From the NCBI RefSeq assembly GCF_963662255.1, contig NC_085047.1, positions 55,488,006 to 55,552,005 on the forward strand: a DNA stretch of 64,000 nt, in the 5' to 3' direction. Both the position numbers and the translations under genes were made by a program. Positions within the stretch are counted from its first letter, which is position 1; every line of letters starts with the position of its first letter. Of the stretch, positions 1 to 15,251 are shown piece by piece. This DNA comes from Cinclus cinclus (lineage: Eukaryota; Chordata; Aves; Passeriformes; Cinclidae). Below the pieces are notes generated by a model that was not told the origin of the DNA, made no database searches, and saw only the letters and a list, made by a program, of their open reading frames with translations.

Positions 1-3000
1 AATACTATAGTAAATTTAACCTTAGTACTGGCTGACCCAATTTCATAATTAATTTTAAGTGGTCTTGTTAAAAAAATAAACTTTTAATTTAAAGAATTTA
101 ACAATTTATAGGGAACTCATTAAACACTTATTAATCATTCCAGGAGGCCACACAAATAACAGAAAATGTGATTTCCCTCCTTTCTTTTATAGCCATTTAG
201 ACTTTAGTATGTTTAAACCAGCACGGGTCCCTACTGTGCCTGTATACACAAAGTTAAAGAGACAGAGCCCTGGAACAGAGGTTTACCTTCATTTCCTCAA
301 TATCTGAGGCATTAGAAGTAAGAAAACAAACAGGATAGTCTTTTTCTTTAATGCACTGGCTGTTCAGGTGCAGATTTACCAGCAGCAGGAGGGAAAGTGT
401 GAAAGGATGCCATGAAGATCTCTAGATCCTTCTCTGTTCCTCCACCCATTCTCCTCCTCCTCAAGCTACAGCTGCATCTATGCCTATCTACTGAAAACTG
501 AACAGACTTCAGGCTAACCCAGGGAACTGAACATCAGAATTCACCATCTTAATCTCTGCTAAAAATAGAGACTTCCCATTAAATTTCCTTGTCCTTGTAA
601 AGTGACTTAGAAGGACAATCTCACAGGTTTAAAGGGAAAGTTATTTGTGAGAATTTCCTATAGTTGTGATCCTGGCTTGCTGCATTTTGGAATATGACTT
701 ACAGATTTGGTATCGCAGATCTGTGGATTTGATCTATTCACTTAAGAGGGATCAGAATGAAATTCCACCTTCTCTTCCCAAATTACTGTGATGGAAACAA
801 CACCATCCCATGGATTTTTCTATTACTTTTCTTGCTCTTTTCATTGCCAGGCTCAAAGATTTCCTCTCTGTAATAAAGAGATTCTGAAAGCCAGTATAAG
901 GAACAAGAAAAATCACTCCTCAGAATTGTAATAGTAGCAACAAGTTTCTAGAGAGAGAAAGATGTATAAAGTTTGATTTAAGAAAGGGCAAGATCACGTG
1001 AGAAAAAATGAGAGGTGGAGGCATTTCATTAATGTATGTTATAAAATCTCTGAAATACTACAGACTGCGAAGCTAGCAAAGTTGAGAGTGCAGTAAAAGG
1101 GATAAGAATGACTAAGGTTGACTCTAGTTGATTGAATTTAAAGAGGGGAAAGTCCTGAAAGTATTTTGTTTCATTTGTGCAAAGACTGTGAGTAGGTCAT
1201 CATGTATAAACAAACTTTGTTTTAAGAATACTAGAGAGGTCAGACTGCTTCAGGTCAGGCACTTGGCCCATTTACCCATCTCTAACAGCTGACAAAAGCC
1301 AATTCTTGTCCAAATATTCCCTCAGTGAACAGCAGGACCAGGACAAGCACACTTGATAATGCCCATACATTCCAGCATTCAACTTTGTTTTAGCTTGGAG
1401 GGCTTCCTGAACCTGATGTGGTTTGTCCAGTTGGTGACCCTCACTAGATGTCTCTTCCAGGGCCTTGTGCAGTGTCTCCTTAGATTGCTGTGAACTTCGT
1501 TAAACTATACTGCCTTTAGTAAAAAAATGTTGTGAGTATAATACTCATGAACATATAAAGTAATATAATTTATTGTATTATTTACTTTGAATAGGCCTAC
1601 TGATGTCCTCTGATGCACCCTTATTTTTTTATTGATAGGGAAAATGAAAAGTTGATCCCTGTCCATCCCTTTTGTTTGTGACTTCAAAACAATTATTGCT
1701 GTTTTGAAAACAAATTTTGCTGTTTATTAGAGAGGTGCTGTAGTTACAGTCTCTGAAGAAGACTGCATTGCCCCAGGGCTGGAAAGCTATTTCTTCTTAG
1801 CTCTGCCAATCAACCACCAGTCTGCCAGCTATCTGTGGCAGATGTTGAAGCTGCTGTGGCAAAGAAGTCTTTCCAAGATCCTGGGGAACTGGAAGCCTAG
1901 ATGAGCACATTCTGAGAGAACCATTCTTTTCCACTGCTAGGGAAGATGCATTAGAGGAAAAGATGCAGTCATGCATATTGTGCTCTTAAAACCCTGCTGG
2001 TCTTTCTACAAGCAGAATCTAAAAGAATCGTAAGGAGCGGAAATAAAGAGAAGAAAATTTGCCACTTCACAGAAATCAGCCCCGTTCCAATAAAATTACT
2101 TGCTAATAACTAAAGCTCAAGGAATCAACTAAACTTTATCTAAAATCTGAAGCAGAAAACTGAAGCTAAAGTAGTTCAAGCCTCCTCTAAAGGAGGAGAA
2201 CATTGTTTCTAGAGTAAACCTTAAGTGGGCACAGTTAACATCATAATGAAAACTTCAGAAGCTTGTGAGAGTTTCCTATTATTTCAGTAGGAGATTCTTA
2301 ACTCATACAGTATTCTCCCATTTTCCCTGTCACATGTTTTACAAGACTCACAAATATTTCTCAGGCAGACAGGAAAGTTGCTATTAGTAAAAAATTATAC
2401 AGACAGTAAGACAGGTCTCCATTGTTAGGTAAAAATATAAACAAAAGTCTTTCCTAAATCTACTATAAGTTAAGGTATATTGTATCACTGTACAGAGTAA
2501 AACAAGCAGCTATTGCAGAAAAATGCACTTTTAGAGAAATTATATAAACTCCACTTAATGTCAAAATAATAGCACAGTTCTGTACTATTGAAGTAGAAGA
2601 GGTTAAGGGAGACTGACCATGCCAGGGTACTCAAACAGAAAGTCTTTTCATTCAGGTTTGTGAGTAAGTCTAGTTAAAGTGACTCTATTTGACACAAAGT
2701 GATCTGTACTGTTGCAAAACAGTTTCTGTCAGCAGATTTCACTTAAGCAACGCCCTGTCTATCAGCTATAATCATACCAGGTTTGGCGGCAGGACCTGAT
2801 TATTATTGCAGAAGGGTATGTCTGGCTAAGCAGGTAAAGAGAATGTACTAAAAGTTTCACAAGACACAAAGAAAGACTTTTTTAAAGGCACACAGAGTCA
2901 TGTTATAAACAAGTAAACAAAACATTTTGTCAGGAGGTCTCAGCATAGTAGAACAGGACACCTATTTGTATCTGTTGTGAACAAACACATATTTAGAAGG

Positions 3001-4452
3001 CCCCAGTTGAAAAATGTGACTGGAAGACAGGTCAGTGCTATTGACTCCCTGCTATGATGGCTAGATATGCTGAAGGTTAGAAAGGCTCAAGGCTCTAACA
3101 TTATCAGCTCTAATCCCAAATGTTTCCTAGTTCTGACTGGCTTAACTTAGAGCTGTATGTCACACATAAGCTCCTGAGGATGGTCTTGTCCCTCACTGGC
3201 TTGTTGACAAAAATATATGATAAATTATCATGTTAACTATTGGTACTTGTTTGGGAAGTCCCTGAAAAACAAACCCAAACTTATTTATTGTTCAAGGCAA
3301 AGAGTACTAACTGAAATACTCATATGGTGAGCAGGCATCTCCTCAACATCACAAAGACTTTTTGAATGTGAGCAAATCCCTGTCTCTGAATAGATCTGTC
3401 TGTCCCCCAGATTCTTTTTACTACAACTTATGAAGGTGACCCTGTAATGAGTACCATTTATTCAAAGTTTAATGAGGTGAGGACTCCTCTGTGTACCCCA
3501 GACACCTGATGCAGCAAGTACCAAGTCATTGCAAGGCTGTACTTGCAGAATGTAGCTAAAGTACAAAATGTTTTTGGAGAGACTATAAATGCTGAGAGGT
3601 TTTTACTGATCTTGAAAGATGACCTAGAGGCTGATTTAATTGACTTGTTGTTGCCTACAGTCTCTCCTCTGGGAAGTAAAAAGCTCTTGATAATATGCTG
3701 TATAACAGTAAAACCATAACAAAATGGTTTAAATTGATGTTGTTTCTGTAAGTCTGAGAATTGTTGATGATACAGTTTTAGACCCACATGAACTGAATCA
3801 ACGATTTGTTGTGGCACTACACTTCAATGCTTTATCTTCTGAAGCACGCTGTGGTGATGGCTACTTTTTCTGGGAGGAGGCAGGGTGAACACCAAGTCAA
3901 AAGAAAATTCCTATTTGGTTCACAACAAAGACTCAAGGATAGCACTCTGTAATGTAATCCAGCGTTCCTATGAGGAATCTAATGTCTTTTCTCTGTTGCA
4001 TGGATCCCTATGTAAAAGCAGACATCTTGCAGGCAGGCAGTTCAAAATCCCTGAGGATTAGTGATTGGTTAGGAGATTATGGATACTACTCCAATCTGAA
4101 TTTGAAATAGCAAATGAAATTGCTGAGGCACTGATAGTTGAAACTGAACTGCTAGCCCTCTCACCCTTCCTGTAGAGACAGAAGGTTCTGTCACTGATTT
4201 GGAATGGTACATTTACTTTTGCAATCAGTCATAGAAAGCACCCTATTTCTGGCATTTTTTGTATCTAGTAAGGTGGACATCTTGTTAGAGAATGAGAGAG
4301 AAAAGCCACGAGGCTAACAAGTCACTCAGCACTATGTGTGACACTGCGCTGAAATACAATCACTACTTTTGGGGCTATAAATACATAATAAATTCACTTA
4401 ACACAAAGCCAGTCACTATCAACGTCCTGCAGAGAGTATGCAAGTAATAAAA

Positions 4453-4508
4453 TTAAAATACATGAACCAAAAGACATGAACTTTAAAATACATGAACCAA
4501 AGACATGT
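4453..4508. repeat. Tandem duplication of about 28 bases
   Basis: TTAAAATACATGAACCAAA is present twice, starting at 4,453 and 4,484. Each copy is followed by AGACATG with one extra A in the first. The near identity points to a recent local duplication. Confidence 0.85.
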
Positions 4509-4758
4509 CATATTGATGAGGAATATTTTATCCCTTCTACATACATGGGCAGCAGAGAATTTTGCATTGACAATCATGTTCCTCTTGCCTCCCTCAGACT
4601 TCCCTGCCAATACAAGTGGAACCTGCTAATGGATATGTCCCAGAAGATGAGAATCCCAGCTTTCAGTACACTGAACAAGAGACAGTGTCTTAAATCACAA
4701 CTATAGCTTTACTTGTAGAATTTAGAAATAGATTGATCTCTGTTTAAGGGAAGTACTC

Positions 4759-4796
4759 TCCCCTCCCTCCCTCCCTCCCTCCTTCCTTCCCTTCCC
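4759..4796. repeat. (CCCT)n / (CCTT)n tetranucleotide repeat
   Basis: About five CCCT units are followed by CCTT units. It is a simple repeat with no associated gene. Confidence 0.92.
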
Positions 4797-7786
4797 TGCT
4801 CTTTGTTCCATCAAAGAGGAAATGTTACTATGGGATATGTTGCTCCCTGAAGAATCACATCAGGGAAAATCTGAAACGCCAGCAACCTATGATTCCTTTA
4901 TCCATATATGAAGAGGTATATCTAGTATGTTAACTCAAACTGTATTTTGTTAATGGTCATTAGGGGACTTGATTTATGGTATGAAATTAATTATGCTATT
5001 ACAACTAAAGTTAAGTGAATCACACAGTACATGTACTGCATGATTTCCATCTCTGTGGTATGACAGAAATAATTAAATCATCCATGTTTGTGTTCACATG
5101 GTTATTTAATGCCCTGAGGTCAGTGGACATGAGGGTGCTTCAAGTATGTGCTGATAGCATTTAATGGACTTTTTAGTTCAAATAATTTGTCCTTGCAATC
5201 ATGGGCACATGCACACCAGCAAGGAAGCACATCTACACAACCACTCAAAGAAGCATCCAAGAGCATCCCAAAAAAGTTATTCACACTGTTTATAAAAACT
5301 GGGCAATCAAAGTGTCTGTGTTTTGGTCAACTTAGATGGAAAACTGGGCTATATAAATTAACACACACACATACTGAATTAATAAAGTAACTATCTCTTT
5401 ATGCTGTTCCTGTACCTCACACTACTAGTCTGGAGAGCCCAAAACTGGTTAGAAATGCAATTTCTAGTTCTCCAAATATAATACTTTTTTCTTAATTCTG
5501 ACATTTTCTTATTTATTTCTCAAAACTGGCCAAAAACATTAATACTCCTAAATATTAACACTTTCCAACCTAGATCTTTCTGATGTGCGGATTGTACTTC
5601 ATTCAGTCCAACTGCAGTCACATTAAATAAGGGGATTACATTGTTAAATCAGCTAAAATAGAATAACTCAGAATAAATACACACCATATTCTACCAATTC
5701 TACCTCAAATCATTTATTCTTCTGCCAACTTAAATAAATATTACATCATTCCAGTTTCCTTGTATATGGCTGTTCACCTCACTTAATCAAACAACATGTA
5801 TTTTTTCTTCCTCGCCACTCTTTAATTATTCTGGTTTTGGATGTCCATATTTAACCTGTAAGTAATATTTTCAAAATTATTAAATGACAAATTCATTAAC
5901 ACCTTTTAAAACAGGGGTTAGATCCATCCATGTGTTATTAACTGTATATGTTTCTGAATACCATACTATTCAAAACAGACACAGTCATCTTGCTGGGGAT
6001 TGATTTCTGTAGTAGTTCTGCTGGGCCTCATGCAGGAAAACTAAATTTCTCATCTTAATAAATCCCCTCTGGTTACATAAATACTTTCTATAGTCAGCTT
6101 TGATTTTTTTTTTTAACTGTTCAATTAGATACTACATGGGAAAGCTTAAAAATATCATTTACATTTGCAACTTCAAACTGTAAAAGCTAATGTTCCACTA
6201 CAAAAATTCTTAAATTAATACACGTGTTGAGAAGCAAGTTCTCACAAGTAAAACCAGACAACTGTAGGTTTCAACTGTAAGTAAAAGGAGCGTTAGTATT
6301 TTTTTAATTGTCTAATTGATTAAGGCATCTTGCAACTTAAAACCATTATTCTCTCTTCAGGAAACACCTTGGATCAGAAATTACTTTTCTGACTTACATG
6401 AGAGGTTAAGTCACACAACTTTCAGAGGCCTTTCAAAAGCAGTATTCCCTTCTATGCAGGAATTATACTTTCCTATCCTTGCAAAAAACTGCAAGTTAAG
6501 CACTCTAAAGTTATTTCCTAGACATTTTTCTCTAAAAATTATGTGACCTATGCTTTCTCGTATATAAACTGTATTAACTTAAAGATGTAGTGTTATGTGA
6601 GTCATATTTTTGTCTATTCAAGCTGACTACAATCTTTCTTCAAATCAGCTTGTATCATAAAGGTTTTAAGACTGTGGTGGTCTCTTTTGAAGTTAATTCT
6701 CAAGTAGCATAAGGAGATACCTCCTACTTCAAAAATAAAAAACAAACAAACAAAAAAACCAAAAACAAAAACAAAACCACAAACCAAAGCCAGGTAAATC
6801 TAAATGGTTCAGGTGCATTCATTAAACAAAAAAGGCATACTGGAACCCCTTGGTTCCTTATCAAGATAAGAAGATACAATGAGCTACAAAAGTGAAGAGG
6901 TGCTACTTTTCTTTTTTCTTCTCTGAGATGTTAACTGAGTGAAAGTTATTTGATTCTCTGTACAATCCTCACATTTGTAGTACAGCTGCTTCTAATAATT
7001 GAAACTTTTCTAACACAATTTGAGAGAAGAAGGTAGAATAAAATGTTCATTTGCAAATGTTCACAGCCTTTCCTGTTTCAGACCCAATACAAGAAAAACC
7101 ACTGGAAGATGAACACTTTAATTTGAAGACTTTAATTACTGTTTGATATAAACACATAAGTCCTCAAGCATCTAATAGAGTACAACAGAGTAATAATTAT
7201 TAATTCTTTTCTCATCATCCTTCAAGTTGAATTTCTAAGAGAGAACAGACACGATAGCCAGTATTCCGAACAGACTGAATTCTGTCAGTATTCTGAATAG
7301 TCAAATGATCCTCTTCCTTCAATATTCTTGTTCTAATGTTACATATTTTATGCTCTGACAAAAGCATATATACATGGATTATTCCCATTTTAATCAAGGC
7401 CATGAATGTTGGTAACATGAACCATACATTTTCTTTAATACTGTTTTTGAGTACAGGAAAATAAAATAACTTGAGGTTTGGAGCAGAAATACAAGTGATA
7501 CTTTCTAATATCACTAACTAATTTCATGTTAGGGTTCTATTATCACAGCATAGATACTAGGTTTCATTTTTATTACTAACAGACTTTATTTATCACTGTA
7601 AAAATAGCCTGTTAACCACAGAAAGTAAAATTTACCATCAAAGTTCTGGTTTTGTTTAGGATTTAGACTTTTTCAGATATTCTGTCAAGTAGTAAACCCT
7701 AGTTATCTATATGTGACTTAAAAGAAATTATATGTGTTTTGAATTCAGAATATTTCCCTGTAATACCTACAAAGCTATACATACCT

Positions 7787-7936
7787 GAAGAGCATATGCT
7801 AGAGAGAATTAGAAGACAAGAAAAAAGGCCATTGGCAATGCTGAAATCAGCTTCTTGCCCAGAGAACCAAGCAGTGCAAGCAGAGTAATAGCACTGCTTG
7901 CATGAACAGGTAACATGCTTTACCCTTACTGATGAT
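7787..7936 (-). CDS. Candidate minus-strand exon, Cys-rich, unrecognised
   Basis: On the minus strand, ATAATTTATATTTATAG precedes base 7,936 and TCTTCAG|GTATGT follows base 7,787. The donor is excellent and the acceptor moderate. The 150 bases are open in one frame for about 49 codons (phase 2 in, phase 1 out). The peptide has a cluster of five Cys (CSCKQCYYSAC) followed by a hydrophobic stretch. I cannot assign a family. It is about 22 kb from the next candidate, so any link to the CpG-island transcript is speculative. Confidence 0.15.
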
Positions 7937-8938
7937 CTATAAATATAAATTATACATAAATAAATTTTAAAACTAAATAAGTGAAAATTAAAATACACAA
8001 AGGCATGCAAAATTCAAGAATACATCAATTAGGAAAAAAAATGAAACCTGCATTTATGATGATTTATCATGTGTTCAGATTATACAATTTTATCTCCACA
8101 TTCTGAATTTATTTTTCAAGTTACAACTTAATATTCTCGGTTATCTATTGTGTGGAGCCAATAATTATGGAAGAAAATAGATGTAAGAGCATTATTATGA
8201 CAGAAACATTTTGTCTAATCTGTTCTAATTTATCAGTGAGGGAAGATGCTGCAGCATCACCAGATAACTTGGTTCTAGTCCTTAACTGTCCTTGTACTTA
8301 AAAGTATTTTTCAAATATGTAGCCTGTTCTTTTGACTGTAAATTAAGATAATGTTTTCTTGTCCTTCCGCTACTGGGTACAAAAGACCATTGGCAACCAT
8401 CTTCTTCCCAATAATCATCAGATGTCCTATTATTTTCCCCAGTCTTCTCTTCTTCAGACTAAACAAATACAACTTTTCTGAAATAGGCTTATAAATCTTG
8501 CTTTCCAAAAACCTTTTTACTCACGTGTTTTCCTATGGATTCCCCTTTGCCTGAAAATTGAACTAATTTTCCTTTTTCAGACTTCATTTTAACATAGAGA
8601 TCAAATAATTTTATTCACTGATTTTTACTCTGGCCATCTTGCATGCATGTTTTTTGATTTTCCTTCATCTGTAAAACTGGGTAGTATCCATGTTACTTGA
8701 AGTTTTATGGAACTGTAGAGCAGTAGGCCCCACAGACCCTTGAAACAAAATACACCCCTAGACCTCTTCAGTAACTTTTTTTGGAAATCAGTAATGACAA
8801 TTTTCTTTGAATACAAAGTCACTTTTTCTTATTTTTTTCCTTTACTTCAAAAAACTGGATGCACCAGGGATTTTGTATATCTTCTTAGTTTTGCATTTAA
8901 CAGCTAAAACAAGGATCACAATATTTTTAATAAATAAG

Positions 8939-8968
8939 CAGACAGATGGATGGATGGACAGACAGGCA
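8939..8968. repeat. Short (GATG)/(GACA) tetranucleotide run
   Basis: CAGACAGATGGATGGATGG followed by ACAGACAGGC is an imperfect simple repeat. Confidence 0.8.
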
Positions 8969-9385
8969 TAAATCCAGTTCTTTGAGAATCAAGTATAACA
9001 GAAAGGAGATTTGACTCATAGCACGTATCTCTCTCTATTGTCTCAAAATTAGTAATGTCTGCTGAAACACAGTTAGAAGGATGTTGGTAGTTGAAAATAC
9101 ACTAGGAATCTCTTTTTGATGATTACACAACTACTAGCTTGTGATAAAAATGTGCCACATTTTGTATTCTTTTCAATGAGTTTTGCCTGAATGAAGAAGA
9201 AATATTGTGGACGACGAAAAATAAAACAAAGGATTTAAGATAAAAGCAGATCAATTTTGCAGCAACTATCTGTATTCACATTTTTTTCCCAAATGCCTGC
9301 CTTTAGAGAATTCAGTCTCTTTTCCTTTTTTTTTTTAAACCACAGATAGTTTATTCCAGGAATCTTCAAATTATTTCCTTGAAAA

Positions 9386-9421
9386 GAAGGTGGTGGGGAG
9401 GAGGAGGCAAGGGGAGGGGGA
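9386..9421 (+). other. Purine G-rich tract, possible quadruplex
   Basis: GAAGGTGGTGGGGAGGAGG continues into CAAGGGGAGGGGGAG, an isolated G-rich island in AT-rich DNA with several G runs. It ends in AGAAGAAG. No gene is adjacent. Confidence 0.6.
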
Positions 9422-12400
9422 GAAGAAGTGATAAACTGCAGAGCAGTTTATGACATTTAGCCCAGATTTTCCATTTCTTTGCTCTACTTGACTTGCGCAG
9501 ACTATGCAACTATACCATAATCACATATGAAAGTTCTTCTCAGAAGTGGTTTCTACAGTTTGGTTTTGCTTTTTATTATTCATATAGTTTATTCATAGGA
9601 TACTTTCATAATGAATTTCTGAAAAGTAGTAGTTGTTCTTTGTAATCTAGTTAATCTATCAATTGGCAAAATATCCCTGATACGTAGGTGTGTTCTCAAC
9701 AGCCTAAATGAGTAAATAAGACTGAAGGACTCCTTGCAGCTCTACATTTCCTGCTCAAGCTACCCCATCTCATCTCCAGAAAAACCTCTACCCTTCAACC
9801 AAACTTCTGAATGCAGTTATCTCCTCCTTCCCATACTTCAGCTTCCAGCAGCTCCTAAAAACTACGTACCCCCACTTCCTCAGGAAACATAGATAGCAAA
9901 TCCTTCAACAAGTGATTATTTAAGAAGGAGTGATGAACACAGAATGCAATCACAATGAAGAGAGAAACAGTCTATGAAGACTTATCTTGTAGAAGGGTCC
10001 TATGCACCGTAAGATTTTTCAGAATCTCTTTTTGCAGAAGTCTCGAAGCAACCTTTTTCCTCAAAACAGGAACTACCAGTTCTGGCAGTTCAGAATTAGG
10101 TTTAGCATATATAATGTACTCCAGAGAGAAGTGGATAACATCAAATATTTTGTTTGGCTGTTTCATGTAATTTTCTAAAACTATACTCAAGGACATCACA
10201 GTATTGTAATTTTATATAATTCACCTGCATTTCCAAAGTACAAGGTCATTATAAGAAAGAAAAATTATTATTCAGCTAGGTATGTAATATGTGTGACAGA
10301 TTTCCTTTATGTTATTCTCTATCTATGTGTGTCTAATTCCAGTTTCTTGTATTCTTAATTGATATTCTCTTCCTTCTTTTAATGTAGTTTCTAGTACTGG
10401 CCAAAGCATAATTCTACTGATGTAAAGCAAGCCAAATGTACAGATCCATACATTCATACTACAAAAGGGATTTTTCATTATGCAGTTCCCTACTGTGTTG
10501 CACATCCAGTTGGCGGCATTATGGTAAAGCCAGAATAGCTGGTTTGTTCCTGCAGAAAAGCTGCCTGCATTCCTGCAGAACAACTTCTCCAAATGCTAAG
10601 TCTACAGGCAAATTCATGCTGAACCATGGTTATGATGGTTTATCTTCTTACCAGTGTTCCATTAAGAAAAATTCCATACTAAGAACTGCTTCCAAATCCT
10701 GCTCCTAATCTTACTTCTCAAACTCTTGGCTATTTCCTTTGATCTACAGCACCCTACAATTTTGTCCAGTTTCTTTCATTTAAGTACTTTATGTCCTCAG
10801 CACTCACCAGAGTACCTGACCACTTTCAGAATCTATTTCAGAAAGTATTTGTTTTTATTTGAGCAGTTTATTTCCTCTCTTTACCTCTGAGTGACTTAAA
10901 AGACAATACTCAGCTGAATGCTAATTGATCATGTTCCAGCATTGTCTGATGTGAAACATTTTCATTTCCTTTTTTATTTTCTGTCTTGAGACTTAAGCAG
11001 TTAATCCCAGGTCACAAAGTAGTTTATGAAAGTAATTCCATTTTCCCTTCTTGTGCAGCTTTTCGTGCACACAGTTTTCTACAACCTGTAAAATTAGAAA
11101 TTATCATGGAAATAACTGTTGATCTCACAGGCCAAAAGGTGACCTGGAACCTAATGGTAATTATATCACAAAATGAACACCTGTCCAAGTAACACAGAGA
11201 TTGCACTCATTACAAGTCATTACTGCATATAGGCTTTTTTGAAAACTGTATAAATATTCAGTAGAGCCCTTATCCCATCTTGTGCATGATAAGGTGACTA
11301 CTTTATATTGAAGCATGCCCACTTCAACATCAGGTCCTTCTCAAAAGTCTCAGATATAAAATACCACAAGCATATTTCAGGTTTTTATCCTACAAAGTAG
11401 AAGGGACCCAAACTCCATTTGAATATTGAACTAAATCTATTTACCCAAATGGTCCTATGCTAAGTTCTTTACTGGAACCTTGCTTACCTTGAAAAGAATA
11501 TTCAGTCATCTAATGGGCTTTCAAGTTTCCATGTTAAAATACTTCCACAACAGATAAGTATGTTTTCCCCTCCGTTGTCTTGTGACTTTCTTAAATTGCC
11601 CTTTCTCAGATTTTCTATAGTTCCTTCCCTTTTAATTGTCACATATTATACTCAAATGTAATACATTAATTGATATTTCTGGTCAACAAATAGTAGTCTG
11701 TAAGATTACTGGTTTTCATGCCATTGCATTTTTGATTTAGAGCAAGCTAGTACAGCTGTAATTACTGTCAACTGGATGTAGTTCCTAAGGTTACATCTAT
11801 GTTACTGAGCTGAAGAGGGCTCAGGCACACACTTGAGCTCTACCATGTGATAAATCACACCTTATAACTGTTAGCCTGCTCTTTGGTATGCTTTTGGCCG
11901 AGGCCAACAAGCATTCAGGTAAAATACTGCAGGATTTGAGGAACAGCATGGGTTAGGGAATCTTGTAATAGGCAGTACAAATGAGGCTACCCTGGCTCAG
12001 GAGAAGCAGGTGGGTTAGCCAGGCAAATGTGAGCTGTAGTTTGCTATCAGCTCTTGACTGGATTGTGATACATTATCTTTTCTATGTGAAATAAGAAATT
12101 AAATGCAGCCAAAAACTGGTAGAGAGATACCTTCATACGATGCCAGTCCCAAACCTGCACAGAGGACGTGAGCTGTTGGTATGGGAGAAGGACAGATCAG
12201 CATTAGACTCCCCCAGGGCAGGCAAATTTTCAGCCTGCAAGTAGGAATGGATATTAGCTACCTTGTGCTACCTCCAGTGAGCAGAACAGGGTACACAATC
12301 TGGAACCCTTCACATTTTCAGACACTTTTCTATATTCTAAATTACCATTTTTGTTTGCTGTTTATTCAACTATCTTTTCAAATAAATGATCCCATTCGTA

Positions 12401-13023
12401 GACAGTGGTCTCAAGACTTCCTTTTATTCAATATTATTCTATGGGGGGAAAAAAGAAAAAAATTAACTGCTCAAGAAACTAGAAAAAAATCTGATTTCTT
12501 GTGTTCCTTTAAGATTTTCACATACTTTCAGAATATATTAGCAAAATTATACTAATTAAGTGGATAATTAGGCTTTCTTAGATAGCATCACATGGTCTAA
12601 GCTCTCTTTCTGTTCTTTCTTTGCATGATGGCAAGTTCTCCTTTTCAGTTCTGTTTCCTTTTCTCCAACTTTATACTTCACTAAACATTTTTTTATGGTG
12701 GAATCGCTCTTATTCTATTGCAATGTTACTCTGAACCAGCTTTTGCTATTACACTTCACACTCATTATCTTTCTGTCAATGATTTCACAGTGTGTTTACA
12801 CCTTTTCTGGTCGTTTTATTAAACTAGAAGTATTGTACAGTCGTAATGTCTTAATTTTAGATCTAGTATCTCCTTTTTTCCTGATCATTATCAGATCCAG
12901 TAGTGTACTAACTCTCATTTCTTCTTCCAGTTGTTTTAAGTACTATACAAAAATCCTGTAACCTATTTTGAAGCACCTCTTGCACGTAACTCAGATTTCT
13001 CTTTTACAGATTTTCATACATTC

Positions 13024-13130
13024 CCATATATATAGCAATATATGTATGAATATAAAAGTATATATAAAATTATATATATAATATGTAAATGTATATCTAT
13101 ATCATCTATATCTATATCCATACATATGAT
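13024..13130. repeat. AT-rich (TA)n / (TATC)n low-complexity block
   Basis: Successive TATATA, then TCTATATC units run over about 100 bases. It is simple sequence with no reading frame. Confidence 0.85.
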
Positions 13131-15251
13131 AGTCATGGAGACCATCATAAACCTAGAGAAAGTCAAACAAATCAAACTTCATGGATTTTGCATCTTCCAT
13201 TTTCATTTGTGAAATTATTTCTGTGTCTGCCAGCCATGTGATCTGCAGAATCTGCAAGCAGGGTGGATGTTTTATAAATTATGTTTCCCTCACCTTATAT
13301 TCCTTATATAGCTATAGATAGTTATATTCTATTTATGTCTTAGCCAGTCCTGTTTCTAATGCAATCAAAGAACAATTCTTGGAATTTGTAGTGGTATTGC
13401 ATCTCTCAAGACTGCTTATACCTAAGTTGTATTTATGAAATGAAAGACCAATTTTGCATTATTATTTCCTGCAGGACTTTATAGATTAAGTATGTTTTCA
13501 CATCTCAATGTAGTAATTCACTCAACTTTATTCTCCTCTGGCAAATGCTTCCCTATAGTTACACTTAATCATTTGCTGAAATATACTTCCTGTTTTGTTA
13601 GTATTTCCAGCCATGTTTTCCTTACTGTTCCTAATAGATTTAAAAATAAAGACATTTTAACTGATTTTTTAAAACAAGATTTTATCACTCAAAAATTGCA
13701 AATCAAACCTACAAAAAAGTTGCATATAAAAAAAATTATCATCAAACTGCAAGTCTGAATTTTAGACTGGTAGTATTATCAAAAAAGCAAGTTTAATAAC
13801 TTAAGCTATACCAATACAGTACTTCAAAATTAGCTTTCTAAAACTGTGCTAAGTCACTTTGATGTACTTCCTTCTAACAATAATATGCCATTGTTAGAAT
13901 TGTATTATTTTTATGATAAGCAAGGCCTTAGTCATAACTACTGGGCTGTAAAATGAATATGAGTATTAAGTCACAGATTATTTCAGGATCTGTATTGCCT
14001 TATATCGTTAATAGAAAGGACAAATCTTCAGCAACCAGTAGTGACTTAACTGTATGCTGTTAATGTGCATAACATGAGGATATACTGCAGAAAGCCCCAT
14101 CAGGTTTTAACATTCTTTTGTTTTCCATGGGTAATTTTCAGGTAGTTTTTCTTTATAAACTCAGTTGCAGTTAATGCAAGTTAATTTTAGTAAAAAACAT
14201 ACTGCTTCTACTGTTCGACACAAATGCCTCATTGGTGTACCCATTTTAGAGATTGCAAATTTCCTCTGCTTTCTAATCATAGTTTGTAATCTCATCCTCA
14301 TGCTCAGTATGCACATCTGGCAAAGGTGCTTTGTTAATGGCCTCAAAATTATGTAAAGTCCTGCAGGTAACTACACTAGTTAAAATTTTTTAGGCACCAT
14401 AAATGACATTCTCACTCACACCTCCAATAATTTTTTAGTATATTGGTATTATTAGTGCCATTATTGTTGCCAATTATTGTAGGTATCAGAAGAAGCTACA
14501 GAATAATATTTTACACATGTAAAGCAAAAGTTCTGAACATCACTGTTTATGTTTTATCATGGCATCTTTTTACTACAATCCAAATAATTTAGATTATCTA
14601 AAGAACTTTTAGTATACCTAATAAAATACGTAGGTATCTATGCCACAAAAAACATTAACTATCATTCAGTATTTCTGCTCCAGCAGAGCATGATTTTCAA
14701 AATTCTCCTGATTTTATGCAGGTATACCTTTCAGTTGTCTGTTTCAAAACCTTCTATTTCCTTATATTGCTATCAATATAAAGCACTCTTTCCAATAGCA
14801 TTTTTTTTATGTACAAACAAAACCAAAAATGTTTGCCATACCATTTATGAACACAGCATGGTTTCATTCAGATGCTCTTTTTAAGTTAGCATTCCTATAT
14901 TGAATAAGTACCATAAGTCTTTATTTTTACAGGAATGTTTATCTCTGTCTATAGTTACTATTCCATTGATGTAGGAGGCAAGGTACTTTGATCTTCTGAA
15001 GGCACATATATCATAAAAAAAACCTAAAATGCTCTCATGAGTTGTTAAGTTTCTTCTCTGCTTTACTGGAAGTCCTAAAATAGCAGATCCATCCAGCATT
15101 TAGAAGTAAATATATTCTTGAGTATATATGATCATGCTCAAGGCAATATTCTAGGAAAATGGATGCAAACATATGAGAAAAAAGGGATCAGTGTTGGACC
15201 AAAATAGTTAGGAGATACCAGTGTAGAAAGGAACAACAAACTTAGGCTAAC

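Noticed and set aside
3458..3817. 119-codon minus-strand frame
   Set aside because: I considered a retroelement remnant or exon, but saw no retroviral or LINE motif and no convincing flanking splice sites.
12181..12555. 124-codon plus-strand frame
   Set aside because: It has no splice sites at its edges and no recognisable domain, and its composition matches translated AT-rich DNA. Frames of this length are expected by chance.
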